Shown: piece after piece, positions 32,863-46,090 of the stretch
Position numbering within the stretch: position 1 is the first letter of the stretch
Layout: the number at the start of each line of letters is the position of its first letter
Assembly (NCBI GenBank): GCA_032821775.1
Contig: JAVLRN010000017.1
Location: 1-64,000, forward strand
DNA: 64,000 nt
Source: Sanguinoderma infundibulare
Lineage: Eukaryota; Basidiomycota; Agaricomycetes; Polyporales; Polyporaceae
Reading direction: 5' to 3'
The notes under the pieces: generated by a model
Told to the model about the DNA's origin: nothing
Seen by the model: only the letters and a program-made list of their open reading frames with translations
Databases searched by the model: none
Translations under genes and position numbers: made by a program

Positions 32863-33962
32863 AGGTTCGTCAATTTTTGGTCCACTGTCGTGTCCTATGA
32901 AATACTTACGACCCACTGATTGAATACAATCCTCTTAATTCGTCCAATTGCCCGCTGGGACGCCAGAGCCGCAAGTTGGAGATGCGTCTGAAGGCCAGCT
33001 CCGAGTGCGAATATCCACGTCGGCGCCAGACTGTAGGGATCATGAGCGTGAGGTGCTTTCCGAGTTCCGCAAGCAATGAGATAGAGGCTATGTGACTTGT
33101 TGTGAAAGAAAGCCGATTCGGGCAACGCATGCCATGGTGCCAGTGATTCGAAGCCAGGGTTCAACGTTCAACGTTCACCGTTCAGGGGCACGCTCGGGCG
33201 GCGTGGCGCTCCCTGAGGATCAGACGCGTTAGGTAGAAGCACCAGCGTTTGTCGACCATGTAACTTTTTGGCGACAGAGACAGCGCGCGCGACGGGTTCG
33301 GCGGTACGAGACTCCGCCGCAGCAGAGGGTTCGGCGCTACGGCCCGGGATGGCCTGCACAGCCATTCCCGACCAGTTACGTGGCTCACCTGCAGTGAGTT
33401 GAATTTCCCAGCCCACCATGACTGCACTGGACTTTGACCTGGTTTTTCCCCCTACTCACCTCCAATTTGTGGAGGGAGCTTAAAGGGTATGTGATGAGAA
33501 TGCAACTTGTCCAGTTGGCCGGGAGCTCCGCGCTCCGATTGAGTTACGGCGAAGAATCAGAAGCAGCTGCAGGCAGCAGTTCGCAGCGGCCTAGGCACGA
33601 TCATCTGGCATGGAGTCAACCGTCTAACCAACCTTGCTGCCTCAGTGAGTTCACGTTTTTCAATCGTTTGGAAGCCGGCTCATTTCCGCTCGTACTTGAT
33701 GCAGGTCGGTTGCACATTCTGTTGGGAAATGACTCATCTCCTCGTCACTCGTGAGTCCTATGCGCGCGTCCAACTCTGGAACCGCGATCTATTTGCAAAC
33801 CGGCACTGCGTATCGGACCTTCCATGGAAACCATTGACAGAAGATGCGCTCGTGTTCTCGGATTCCTCGTAACCGTAAGTACCGATATAAGAAGCCCTAC
33901 GACCAATTCCGACTCCTTCCTGTGACACAACACATCCGACGACCAGTGACCAGGCCTCCGAC
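32863..33962. other. No recognised gene
   Basis: Short open frames on both strands lack recognisable domains. Three near-identical AACGTTCA words occur at about 33160-33185. The right end probably contains the promoter of the ABC gene at 33963. Confidence 0.4.
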
Positions 33963-36749
33963 ATGGGCGCAAAGGACCGAGTGTCTCACGTCTCTGTGGA
34001 TCCATATGCAGGTCGCATCGTCAAACATACACGAATCGGCGTCTGGGACTGGTACGAGGAGAAGGACCCGGATGGGGGTCAACGCTTCTTGCCTTCGCAG
34101 TGGGTGAAGAAATGTTCTGACATTGCTCAGTCCTTCCCGTACGTGGTGAGCGCAGTCAAGGATCTGCTCAGTATCCCAGGTTGCAAGATACAATTTGGCA
34201 TATACCTGGCCGCAAGCCTCGGATGCGCGCTGATACCGGCCGCAACGATCTGGTGAGCAAGCTTGGTTCCATACCGAGATATTCTACTGACGACGTCCTC
34301 GATCCATAGGTCGCAGACACACCTGCTACAAGTGGTACGTCGTGGTTTACAATTATTTCTCGGCCACGCCGCTGTTCCGTGTTACTGATCTCCGTCGCCA
34401 CAAGATGAACGAGATCAGCGAGACGTCCGTGGTCGACGCGCAGCAGCTCTTTCAAGCGTTTGCTGCTAGGGTTGCCTGTACGGTCGCGACGACACTTTTG
34501 GGCAAGATACGAGAGCATGCCAGCCAAATCTTGGACCGCCGTATTCGACGCTGGCATGCCCGGAAGTTCTTCGAGGCTCGTGCACGGCTGGACCTACCCA
34601 CGTTCGCTCTCAAGACCTCACGAACCCATCTATCAATGCTATCTCAAAGCCACCATTCTGCGATCTGGCAGTCATTGCAGATGGCGATAATGATCTTCCC
34701 CAACGGGGTTCAGCTAGGCGCACAGACGATGGCGCTACTCAACATCCTCCGTGGCCATAACGAGGACCGGCTGCTCATGTGGATGACATTCGCTGTGGAG
34801 TCGTTCGGGTTGCTGATACCGCTGGTAAACGTCACTGCGCCCGGCTACGGTTCGTCTTGTAAACTACTTGGGTCCATCAAGCTTTCTGATTGCGACTCAG
34901 CTTGCGCCGTCACGACGAAGAATTCCGACTACATCAAGATGAAGGGTTGGGAACGTGTTGTTGACAATGTTAAACATAGGAAGGAGCTCGTGGCCGGGAA
35001 CCTCGCGGAACATGCCATAGCAGGTAAGTGCAACGAGGCGTTTCTGGAGGATGGAGGATTACTGAACGACTTGTTGTCACTTCTAGAGTACACCAAAGCG
35101 GCAGACAAAGTGGGCGATAATGACACAGGGAGTTGGATGGACGTCCACCATCAAAGGTTTGCGAATACGTCCTTTCGCCAGCATTTCGTCACATGGACAA
35201 TTGTGCACTTGCCTGAGGTCAGTGTTTCGCTCGCTTATCGTGAGAGGCTGATGTTTGACACGGTAGGCTCTCTAGTTTGTCTTCACTCTTCGTGCGGTGC
35301 AAAACCCGGCACGCTTGCCTGAATTCATGGCGCGCCTTCACCTTTTACAGACTTCAGCGAAGGGCGTGGCGTTCTCCGCCTTTGGCGTCCTGAGCTCCTC
35401 CCAGTTGATAGAGAACAGCCTGGACAATATCCGACGAGGATACGAAGCCGGGACCATCCCGAACATTGTGAAGGATGGTACAGTCCCCTTCCGAGTGGAT
35501 TCGTCGGCCGCAACATCTGGGGTCGCACTCGAGTTCAGGTAGAGATACGTAAATGCCTACCGTGTACGAATACAATACTAACACACTTCAAGGAATGTCT
35601 CCTTTAAATATCCAGATGCCACGGGATTCGCGCTCCGGAACATCTCATTTAGCTTGCTCCCAGGGCAGCTTTGCGTGCGTCGTTTTCCTTTTGCCTTCGC
35701 GGGCCGATACCTCATAGCATGTTGTGCAGGTCATTGTGGGGTCTAACGGTGCGGGAAAGAGCACGATCCTAAAGCTCGCAGTACGACTCTACGACCCAGA
35801 CGAGGGCGAGATCTTGCTCGGAGGGAAGGACATTCGCACGCTGAAACTAGGTGACGTTCGCGAAGCCATGTCGGTCCTTTTCCAGGACTATACGCATTTC
35901 CCCCTATCCGTAAGTGCCACACTCCCCCGATACAAGCAATTGCGTAGACGCTGACAGTTGGCAGATTCGCGACAACATCGCGCTCGGAGACCCATCTAAG
36001 GCTGACAATGAGGCGCATATCCGTGAGGCGGCGCGACTGGGCGGCGCCGAGTCGCTTATCGAGAAGCTCCCGGAAGGCTTCGACACACACTTGACGCCTG
36101 CGGTGCATGAATCGATTCAGGGGCCCGAGGAAGGGAATAAGACGCGGTCAGGCAAGCCCTTCGACGTTTGCGCGGTGCGCCATGCGGCGGGGATCAAGAA
36201 GTCGACGATCTCGGAGCTGAGCGGAGGTCAGATGCAGCGACTGGCGGTGTAGGTGTCGTAGTTGCGCTGATCCTCGCCGGTGCTGATGAAATTCCTCAAT
36301 TGTGCAGGGCGAGGACTTTCATGCGTTCGGTGGTGGCTGAGGACGCGAATGTCGGTCTGCTCATGTTCGACGAGCCAAGTGCCTCGCTTGATCCGGCGGC
36401 TGAGCATGGTAAGTGAATCTCTTAGCATGACGACGCGTGGTTGTGATCCCGCGCTCACCCAAATACGCCGCGGAAATAGATCTATTCGACCGACTCCGCA
36501 AGCTGAGAGGCGACAAGACGATGATCTTCTCATCGCATCGATTCGGTAACCTCACGAGGCACGCGGATCTGATTCTGTAGGTCGCGGATTCGATATTAAA
36601 AGTGATTGGATGACTGATTCACTATGGATATTCACAGGTACATGAACGAGTCGAGCGTGGTGGAGTCTGGGACTCATGAGGAGTTGTTGAAGAACGAGGG
36701 AGAGTACGCGAGGTTGTGGCAGATGCAGGCCCAGGCGTTCATATCGTGA
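33963..36749 (+). CDS. ABC transporter-like ATPase with divergent membrane part, tandem copy 1
   Basis: About twelve short-intron exons. The N-terminal part has GVWDWYEEKDPDGG, several hydrophobic stretches (for example FGIYLAASLGCALIPAATIW and LLMWMTFAVESFGLLIPL) and a conserved DYIKMKGWERVV. The C-terminal nucleotide-binding domain is complete: Walker A VGSNGAGKST, Q-loop LFQDYTHFPLS, signature ELSGGQMQRLAV, Walker B VGLLMFDEPSASLDP and switch histidine IFSSHRFGN. About 35 extra residues sit just before the signature motif. It is a half-size transporter with one membrane region, but the membrane part matches no common ABCB/ABCC/ABCG pattern I know. Substrate unknown. The tandem paralogue lies at 37579. 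Confidence 0.8.
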
Positions 36750-37578
36750 TCCTCCGATAAATACGCTTAGGGCTCCTGTCCCAGTCCTAATGGGTGTGTT
36801 GGAGACAATGATATCCAACCGTGCGAGTGGCCGCGTACCTCAGGGTTTTCGCGATTATACTGCACTACCCCATAAAGGGCCAGGCCTTGATCAACACCTT
36901 GCATTTTCCGTAAGAACTACCTTGACGGGGAAGATCTTCCTCCCACTTGAAGTGAGCGTTGTCGTATATCGTTACCATGGCCTACCTAAGCCTGGGTGAT
37001 CCTGTGGTTACCGAAAGTCAGACGATACTTAATTTTGTCCTGGGCGCTTCATGGTCCGAAAGCTTCGGCCACCTCTTGGTTCTGATCCACCATCATCCGC
37101 TAACCTTTCACCGTCAACTCGCCAAAAATACAACATTGGATATATCTCAGAGTTCGCACAACGTTTGGCAAGTGTCGGGTCGGCATAAGCCGTCGGCCTC
37201 AGCGACAACGTTGCATTGGTCCCCAACTTGACGACCAGCGCCCAAGTTGAACGCCAAGAGGATTGGATCTCCTGGTTCCCTCATGCTCACTTTCAAGGCA
37301 TGCGACTGCAGGAGATGAAATGGGTGCGTCGCGATCATATGGTAAGGATGAAAAGTACTTGCTAAGCTAAAGTTTACCAGCGAGTCGACAGCAGCCATCG
37401 AGTCAGTTGGTGTCCGGAGCCGCCGTCTCCATCAAATTGACGGCACCGGTCCCACGGCTGTCCTTTGCCGACTGATACATAGAGGCCGTAGAGGCCGCCC
37501 TCACCTCCTAGGGTGTCTCTCTAACGTATTCAGAGGCGCGCTCTCCCTAGCTGCAGGATTCCCGCTCGGGCACACAGG
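36750..37578. other. Spacer between the two ABC genes
   Basis: No gene recognised. The open frames here are short and without family resemblance. The right part should carry the promoter of the second ABC gene. Confidence 0.4.
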
Positions 37579-40378
37579 ATGACCAGCGTCGAGCCCTCTA
37601 CCAAGATCTCGAACGATCAAGCCGCAGATACCGCCGATACTCCCTATGCAGGTCGTGTTGTCGTACATTCACGTCTGGGGGTATGGGATCTCTACGAGGA
37701 GCACGACCCGGACGGCGGCCGCCAGCTCATCTCGGTCGCGCGCTGGAGGAAGAAGTTATCTGACATCGTCGAGTCCTTCCCATACGTCATACGCATGGTC
37801 AAGGACGTGCTTAGTATTCCGGGTTGCAAGACACAGCTTTGCATCTACCTCGCTACAGAGCTCGGATCTGCGCTCGTCCCTGCGGCGTCGATTTGGCGAG
37901 TGTGCTTCGAGGGGTCCACAGTGTTCGACGGGTGGTCGGCTGACGACGTGCTTGACATAGGTTCCAGGGGAGACTGTTGCAGGCGGTACGTCTCGGCTGC
38001 TCAGACGTTATTACCCCCCGAGAGTGCCATATTGAACGGCGTTGAATACAGATGGAAGATATCAAGGAGACGACCACCGTCGACGCTCAGCACCTAGTCG
38101 AACTCTGTATGGGTAGGATCGCCTGCACCATCGCCGGCATGGCCTTGCGGGACATCGGGAGGCGGGCCAATCGCAAGCTGAACAATCGCGTCCGGCGGTG
38201 GCACACCCGCCAGTCCTTCGAGGCCCGCGCGCGGCTGGACCTGCCCACGTTCGGCCTGAAGACGTCTCAGAACAACATCTCGAGGCATTCGCAAGGGAAC
38301 CAGTCGATCGTGTGGCGGGCGCTGCACATGACGGTGGAGCTGTTCAGCACGGCCATTCGGCTTGGGGCGCAGACGACTGCGCTCGTCAGGACGCTCCGGG
38401 GGCATAGCGAGGAGCTGCTGCTGACGTATGCGACGATGGCCGCGGACTCGCTCGTGCTGCTCCTGCCGCTGGTTCGGACCAACGTCGGTTACGGTAAGTC
38501 ACCGGTTGTATCTGACTTGCAGAATCACGACTGACTTTGAACTCAGCGTACGCGGTGACGACGAAGAACGCGGACTATATCAAGATGAAGGGTTGGGAGC
38601 ACATCGTTACGAGTCAAAAACACCGGAAGGAACTCGTCGCTGGAAACCTTGCTGAACACGCGATTTCCGGTGAGTTTTACTCTGGAGGTCCTTCCACGCC
38701 TGCCCCTGCTGCATCACTGAGCGCGCGGCTTCAGAACACGAGAGAGCTGCGGAGATTGTTGGGGACGACGATGCAAACTGGGCGAATGAAAACCTCAATT
38801 CGGCATTCTGGGAACAATACTTTTCGTGGATTGCGACGCATCTTCCAGAAGTGAGCCACTGCATGCCCCGTTCCAAACTTTTCCAATCACCGTTCACGGG
38901 CTTACATTGAATGACCACAGATCAGTTTCACGATTCGTGCGATCCGAAACCCGGCGCACCTGCCTGAATTCCTCGCGCGGCTCAACCTGGTGCAGACCTC
39001 AGCAAGGGGCGTCGTGCTGTCGTTCAGCGGCATGGTGAACAATGGCAGCCGAATAGAAGGCAGCCTCGATAGCATCCGTCAAGCGTACGAAGTGACGACG
39101 ATAGAGAACGTGGTGTCTGACGGCGACGTCCCCTTCCGGATGGATCATTCGCAGGGGACGGGGGTTGCGTTGGAATTCAGGTGCGCACGGATGCATGTTG
39201 TGTGTGAGTTGATGGCTTACGGACTCGAAGGAATGTATCGTTCAAGTATCCGGATGCTAAGGATTACGCACTGCGGAACGTCTCGTTCGCTCTGCTTCCA
39301 GGCCACCTTTGTGTAAGCCCGCTCCCAACCCGGGTTTGTACACGATTGACGGGGTGTTTTTATAGGTGATCGTAGGGTCTAATGGCGCAGGCAAGAGCAC
39401 AATCCTCAAACTGGCAGTGCGACTGTACGACCCAGACGAGGGTGAAATCCTACTTGGGGGCCGAGATATCCGTACGCTGAAAGTCCACGACGTTCGGCAA
39501 GCTATATCCGTTCTCTTCCAGGACTACACCCATTTTCCGCTATCCGTAAGTCACGATCTCCTCTGCATGGCCCCCGGACGTAGTTCATATATCCACAGAT
39601 CCGGGATAACATTGCGTTGGGAGACCCGTCAAAGGCTCACGACGATGCGCACGTCCGCGAAGCGGCACGACTAGGAGGCGCAGAATCGTTTATTGAGAAA
39701 CTCCCGGAGGGCTTTGACACTTACTTGAAGACCGCTGTGCGCGATATGTGCCATGGGCCGAAGGAGGGCAACATGACGTCCTCAGGGAAGCCGTTTGATT
39801 TGTGTGCGGTGCGCGATGCGGCGGGGATCAAGAAGACGATTATTTCCGAGTTGAGCGGAGGACAGATGCAGCGATTGGCGGTGTAAGTTAAAGTTACCTT
39901 CCAGTTATCAAACTTGCTGTTGCTGACGGCTGTCGTGATTGGGCAGTGCGAGGACGTTCATGCGCTGCGTCGTGGCTGCGGATTCCAAGGTCGGCCTTGT
40001 TCTGTTTGACGAGCCAAGCGCGTCGCTCGATCCAGTCGCCGAACACGGTCGGTGGTAGATTTCCTTGCTGATGTTTGGTGCCGTTCTGCTCATGGCGGCC
40101 GACTTGCAGACCTGTTCATCCGTCTTCGCGACCTGAGAGGAAGCAAGACGATGATCTTCTCCTCTCATCGTTTCGGAAATCTAACACGGCATGCAGACCT
40201 AATCTTGTAAATATAGCGTCGTCGAATCGCGGAGCTGACAAACTGCTGACTGAACCTTTTCGACAGGTACATGGAGGAGTCCGGCGTAGTCGAGTCTGGA
40301 ACGCATGATGAATTGTTGGAGCGACAGGGAAAATACAGCACGGTGTGGCAGTTGCAGGCGCAGGCGTTTGTAGCCTGA
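37579..40378 (+). CDS. ABC transporter-like ATPase with divergent membrane part, tandem copy 2
   Basis: Same exon order and protein layout as the gene at 33963: GVWDLYEEHDPDGG, ALVPAASIW, DYIKMKGWEHIV, Walker A VGSNGAGKST, LFQDYTHFPLS, ELSGGQMQRLAV, VGLVLFDEPSASLDP, IFSSHRFGN, ending VWQLQAQAFVA. The intron after ALVPAASIW starts with GCGAGT where copy 1 has GTGAGC. Using it as a GC-AG intron (about 37896-37969) restores the frame and gives the small exon WFQGRLLQA, matching WSQTHLLQV of copy 1. Nucleotide-binding residues are all present, so both copies should bind and hydrolyse ATP. Partner, substrate and membrane are unknown. Confidence 0.8.
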
Positions 40379-40494
40379 ACTCGGGAGCCCGAATTGTGGT
40401 TTAAACTTGTCTCGGCAATTGGAATGAGTGGTTGTCACCCCACCGCAGTCCTTGCATTCGCGTGCGGATTCCGCATCCGTGCCGGACAATAACG

Positions 40495-43400
40495 ATGAAA
40501 AAGTCAACGTATTTTCTGTCCTTGGTACTTACAGGTGAATCGGTCTGTTCGATCGGGTACCGGGTAGAGTTTGGCGGGGTGTTGGGTACTACACCTTTCT
40601 TATTTAGGCGTGGAGGGCACGTGGGAAGCACTCAGACATGGGTCGCGTCCGAGTCGCGGGGGCGCGTCCTCGACCTCACTGGCAGCCCTTGGCCGCGACG
40701 CCCATCTCCCCCGACTCTCCCCCATCGTGCCCGCCGTCTCGCTCGTCGAGGGCGGCAGCATGCCCAATCTCTCGAACTCTGAGCTCGCAAACTGGGACGG
40801 CAGTCTCTCCTCGGCGTCTGGCAGTGTTGATCGTGACGACTTTCCCTCAGGGTCCGCCCCGCGCCTGGGAACGCCTTCCCCGCCAATCGATTCTACGCAT
40901 ATGGGCGACGACGACGGACCTGCAGTATCTAGTCTCACAGTCGCGCTGAAGAGGAAGGCAATGCCGTCTCCAAGTTCGCTCGGGGAGGGGCCGGAGAGGG
41001 GCGGACAGGGTCCGATGTTCCAAGGTGCGAAGAACGCGTCTGAGAAGGTACGCCGACGTGAGAATCACTTGCTACGAACCCGGCCGGGTTGATTGAAATG
41101 ATTATGAGCAGGCCGCGGCGCGACGAACTCCAAGCCCTAGGCATCCTGATCCCCGACTTCCATCGTTGGCGGAGGTACGTCCTCGTTTTCACTGCTATCT
41201 CGCTGTCGGTACGTCTGGAGTGCCGACTTGGGATTAACGGGCGCGGAGCAGCCAGGCTCTTTCCCCTCAACCGATCACCCAAACCAAGACGCACCAGCAC
41301 AAGCATCCTATCCGCCGCAGCCTTCAGCATTCAACTCACAACCTCGACCTATCTCGTCGCAAAAACCAGCGAGCAAGAGCTCTCGATCAGCCCCACGATC
41401 ACCTACGTTGGACAAACGCGGCCGTTCGCGTTCTCGCCCGCCCGCGCAAGACGACGACACTAATTCGCTCATGGACGCCGACGGAGAGACCGATCACGAA
41501 AGTGCAGTTTCCGTCTATCACATCCCGAGCAACCATGGGTCGTCCAGCTCCACTGCTAATGTGAGTAGACTCTTCACTCTGAAGCATCGAACTATGGGGC
41601 GCTACAACCCATAGGTCCACCCCCTGGTGTCAATGCCGCCAGACTGAACGCACCTTGCTTTAACCTGACATCTGACCAGATAACCACGAGGGACTCGACG
41701 GAGACGACGATGGTCACGCGAACGCCTCCGGAGAAGCGGAGACTCAAGCAACAGAGTAGGGCTTCCTTCACTGGCGAGTTTCTCGATGCTGCCCAGCAGT
41801 ACTACGTGCCACGATCGGTAAGCTTGATCGTCTCCTGCATCCCACATCCACAAGGCATCGAAGTCACGCCCCTTGCTTCTTCATCCAGCCTTCTGCCCAA
41901 CCCAGCCCTGATGCTCGTGCAAGTCAATCTCCCTCACGGGTTCCCGCAACCCCTACGTCTCACCTTCCCGTACTTTCTGAGAAAGACTTGCCAAGTAAAT
42001 CGTCGATGTCTGTCAACGGCCGGATTGTGAGTTTGTTTCGGCACGTCAGTGCCTCCTTGACTCCTTGACTCACTTCATTACTCGCAGTTCACAACTCGCC
42101 CGCCGCTCTCCCCAACTCCACCCAGATCCCCTGACATGCCCCTCCGCAGTCTTCCTTCTCCGCCTTCCTCGTCTTTGCATCCGTCATCTTCAGCCCCGGT
42201 AACCCCTCGGCCCGCGAAGAAACGCCGCCTGAATCGCGCGTATGTCGAAGTCCCGCCTTTTCCGTCCTGGCGCCGCCGTGCGACATACAAACCTGCTGCC
42301 GAACTATTCGAGCTCCAGGGGGCATTGGAATACGAGCGCAAGACGAAGAAAGCCAAACACGATGAATTTAACATGGGGGAGGACTACGCCGCGAGCCTCG
42401 GGCTGGCCCTGAACAGCGCTGCGGAGTCGAATGCGCGGGACGTGTCTGGGTCTCCCGCAAAGGCGCTGACACGGCGTGGTCGTGCGACGCGTGCGTCGGC
42501 GTCTGCCGCAGTGTTGGTGAAGGAGACTGCGAGAGGTGCGAGCGTCCGTTCAGTTCGAGGGCCCAGTGCGAGCGTCAGCGCGCCTGTGCCGGCGCCAAAG
42601 AGGCGAGGTCGGCCGCAAGGTTCTGCGAACAAGAAGCTGAAGGGCGGCGTCGCGTCAGGGGAGGAGGCGATGTTGCAGAGTAGGTCGGCGGTAATGAAGA
42701 GCGCGGGCAAAGAGAAGGTCAAGGGAACAGGAAAGGGGAAGGAGAGGGCGTACGATGTGGACATGGCTGAGGTCCAGGAGCACGAGGACAATCGACATTC
42801 CGAGCCAGAGGACGAGAAGGCCCCAGGGGAAGACAACGATTCTACGTCCTCACAGGATCTCGAACCATACCTTCCGGCTGACGACCTGGAGCCGTTCTTT
42901 CCGTCCCTCAGGATCCGCATAGGGATGTACCCGCAAGCAACGGATGGGGTCGTGTACATGGCGTCCCGGCGCCTGCTCATTGGGAGTAAGAGTCTCGTTT
43001 GGCCTCCTCTCAGTGAGAAGAGCGTGACGTCGAGCCTTTGCCAGGCCCAGCCTGTATCTAAACCGGCGATACCCTCGTCTACTGGTCAGTCTGCGCCTCT
43101 GACCGCTCGGCCTGCTTCCCCTCGAACTTCCCTGCTTATTACGCCTTCGCCGAAGCAGTCGCCTTTCAAGCCCATCGCTCCCCATCCTGCAAGTGACACT
43201 TCAGCACCCCCCATCTTGTCTGCACCGAGCACCACATCAAAATCGTCCGTGCGACCACCGGAAACCTCGCGTAACTCTTCGCTTGTTTCTGCACATACAC
43301 TCCCTCCGCCAACTCCTCCGCCAGTCCTATCCGAATCACATTCCTCCGCGCCTCGGCAGGCCGTCCCTGGTCACCCTCTTCCTTCTCCCAGCTCTCAGCC

Positions 43401-45534
43401 CATTTCAAGCCTTGTGCGAACAGACTCGCAGCAAAGCTTTGACTTCAATGCTCTGCTCACCGATATCGATGCGCCTTCCGTCCCACCCTCGGCCCACACG
43501 TCGCCTTCCCAATCCATGCTCGACACCAATCAGCTACCTTTGCCTCCCCAGGCCCACCAGCAGCCCATGGATTCCATGGGCTTGGTACCGGTAACGCCAA
43601 GCATCGAGATTCTGCATCAGTTGCTTGACACCTTCACGTCCAAGTACAACCTCCCCCCGCGCCCTCCACCCAGTGAGAACCCAGTACGTGACGGTATGAA
43701 CGCCGTGGCGCAGTATCTGTGTGGGATGATCATTCCAGCTCCGTCTGCCCTCTCGACGACATTCCCTTCTGCCCAGGCGCCTGGTGGTGGCTTGTCCTCA
43801 TGGACTTTCGACGGAAACGACCACCGGCATGGCGGCGGCACGATCGACCCTTCCCTCCTTGAGGTCTCCGCCGCACATATGCAGCTTGAGGCGCACCCCC
43901 CGTCGTCGTCGCAATCGCAATTTCATTCGCAAGTATCGGGCCCCGTCGCGGGGCCCTCGCGCATCCCGGATACGGAGCTTGGCCGCCAGCCCTCCCTCGG
44001 AGTATCTTCGCGGTCGCGGTCGCAGTCTCACTCTCTGAGGACGCCATCGGACTCGGGCTCGGACGTTGGCAGGGACGAGCCGCTGACTATGAGGCTTCAG
44101 CGTCAGTTCCCTGCTCTTTCAAAGGACTTGCCTACCGTCTCCGCGGAGGGCAAGCGGCCGCGCCGGTTGACGGAGCGCGCGTTCGCGATGAGACAGGCGC
44201 TGGAAACCGACGAGGAGACGGACGAGTCACCCGCGAAGGGGAGGGGCAAGGGGAAGGGCAAAGGTAAAGCGAAGGATACCAGCGTCATTCAGGCCCAGCA
44301 GAAGAAAAGTTCGGGAATGGGGAAAGGGAAGGAGAAGGCGGGAAAGGCGGAGGTCGAGGTGCACGAGAAGGAGGCAATGGAGATCAGGCCATCGGCGGAG
44401 CAACCGGCGTACTGCCACCAGTGCAGGAACAAGAACTTGAGGGATAAAATGCGTTGTACAGCCATACGGCACACGGGCAAGAGGTGTGGCTTGCGGTATT
44501 GCGAGCGGTGTGTCAAGCTCAGGTGGGCAATGGGTCATACACCACCACGATCATGAACGACCGCAGCTGATAGCAACTTTCCCCCGGATAGGTATCCTGA
44601 CATCCCGTTCGAACCATACGCCGTTCGCTTCGTCTGCCCGCGCTGCCAAGATATCTGTAACTGCACCATATGCTGTGCTAACCGGGGAGAGGCCTATATT
44701 TCCGCACGTGGGGGGGAGCTGCCGTCGGCGAATTCTGTGGAGGCGATCACGTCGATCGAGAAGCCTGACAAGACAAGTTCACGTCTTGCCGTGCCTCAGC
44801 GCATGTCTACTCCGCCTCCGCCGAAGTTCGATCTCGTCCCCGGGGAATATTTTGGGGTGATCTATGGTTTGCACGGAGAGCGAATGGGGAAAGGGCACGT
44901 GAGCGAGGATCCCCATCCGGTCGTGGCCGCCGTGCAGGAGGTTATCGCGAATGCGAAAGAGGTGCGCCCTCCAGTACGACGGAAGCGACGACTGTTTGGC
45001 CAACCCGTTGCGTATATTGGGGCGCGACGTTTTCCGCGTGGTCAACCGGCCTCGTCCGCGTCCCCTCCTGCGCCCGCACCCGCGCCCGCGTCTTCACCTG
45101 TTCCACAACCTGCAACATCTACCACGGGTCAAGATACGCAAGAAGTCGGTCTTGCGCCTGGCAACGACATGCCTGCTCTTCCGCCTGCACCCATCGATGC
45201 ACTCGAGACGCAAGCTATCGAGAAGGCACCCTCACCCCTGCCCCCTCCTCCTCATGGCAGGATGTACATCGGCGACCGCTCCGCGCTGGATAAGGGCACG
45301 TACGTCTCCATGGACGAGCTCATCGACCGCGCGATCCGAGAAGAGGAAGAAGACCTCGTGTGGGGCGGCCCGCTTTCAGACCCGCCCTCGATGGACGAAC
45401 AGGACAGACCTGCGGCGCCTGCACCCACGCACAGCGAGTTCGAAGTGCAGTGCGCGATCGCGCTGGCCTTCCATCGATTGCAGGCCTCGCCGGGGGAGCG
45501 GGGCAAGATCGCCACGGGCGCCGTGCCGAGCTAG
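40495..45534 (+). CDS. Large protein with C-terminal CDCA7-type zinc finger (zf-4CXXC_R1)
   Basis: Exons joined in frame by GT-AG introns run from about 40610 to 45534. The ATG at 40495 with a first intron to about 40610 is one option; the first safe in-frame ATG is at 40760 (MPNLSNSE). The N-terminal thousand or so residues are disordered and Ser/Pro/Lys-rich with basic patches. At 44409-44690, split by an intron at 44522, is a cysteine cluster: CHQCRNKN, CGLRYCERCVKLRY, FVCPRCQDICNCTICC. This is the domain of CDCA7 and related proteins. In animals and plants CDCA7 recruits the HELLS/DDM1 remodeller and is linked to DNA methylation; a similar chromatin role is inferred. A Pro/Ala-rich region and a conserved tail (ALAFHRLQASPGERGK) follow. 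Part of that tail is duplicated at 28140-28273. Confidence 0.82.
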
Positions 45535-46090
45535 TGTCCGAGAAACGGTGGACGTCTCTTTTTGCGTCTCCCATTCCTATCCATTGTATCCATCCTATCC
45601 ATCCTATCCATTTTGAACTCGGTCTGGTTTTGGTATTTGTAGAGGTGTGTGTCTTCACTTGGCGCTGTTGCGTATACGGTATATCTTGCGAGGGGCGAGC
45701 GTCATCACCTGTATCTAATCCGCAGTACCTATACTCTACTTCGACGCTGCTAGTAATCTACGAACAACAACTTTGTGGTATTGTATATCGAGTACCCTGG
45801 CGTCGCTTGGCGATGTGGACAGCGCAACCTTTCGTGCTATGGATCGAAGTGGAGTGCAAAGGAGCTACTTACTCGTTACCACAGTAAGACTTTGTATTCC
45901 AGATCCCAAACCCTCTCGTTTTCTGCCCACAACGGACCACATATGACATCTATACTGTCCACATGTCCTCCAAGCTTCTCCCCTCGACCCCCGATCGCAC
46001 AAGCCCTACACAAACGGAGGACCCGCATGCGCCCTGCAGAACGCTCGCGCTGCGCAAAAGCGGGTTAGCTCTCGGTGGCCGTTCTGTACC
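45440..46090 (+). repeat. Inverted chimeric duplication, copy 2 (partner 27700-28273)
   Basis: Contains the end of the CDCA7-like gene, its 3' flank with TATCCAT repeats, and an inverted F-box 3' end, in the same order as the minus strand of 28273-27700. Confidence 0.8.
45790..46086 (-). pseudogene. 3' fragment of an F-box gene related to F-box 2
   Basis: The minus strand matches the last 70-90 codons and 3' flank of the gene at 26092-27884: ARSERSAGRMRVLRL-like, then the VDSI.VVCGPLWAENERVWD-type tail. No upstream part of the gene is present. The homology stops abruptly near 46086. Confidence 0.65.
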
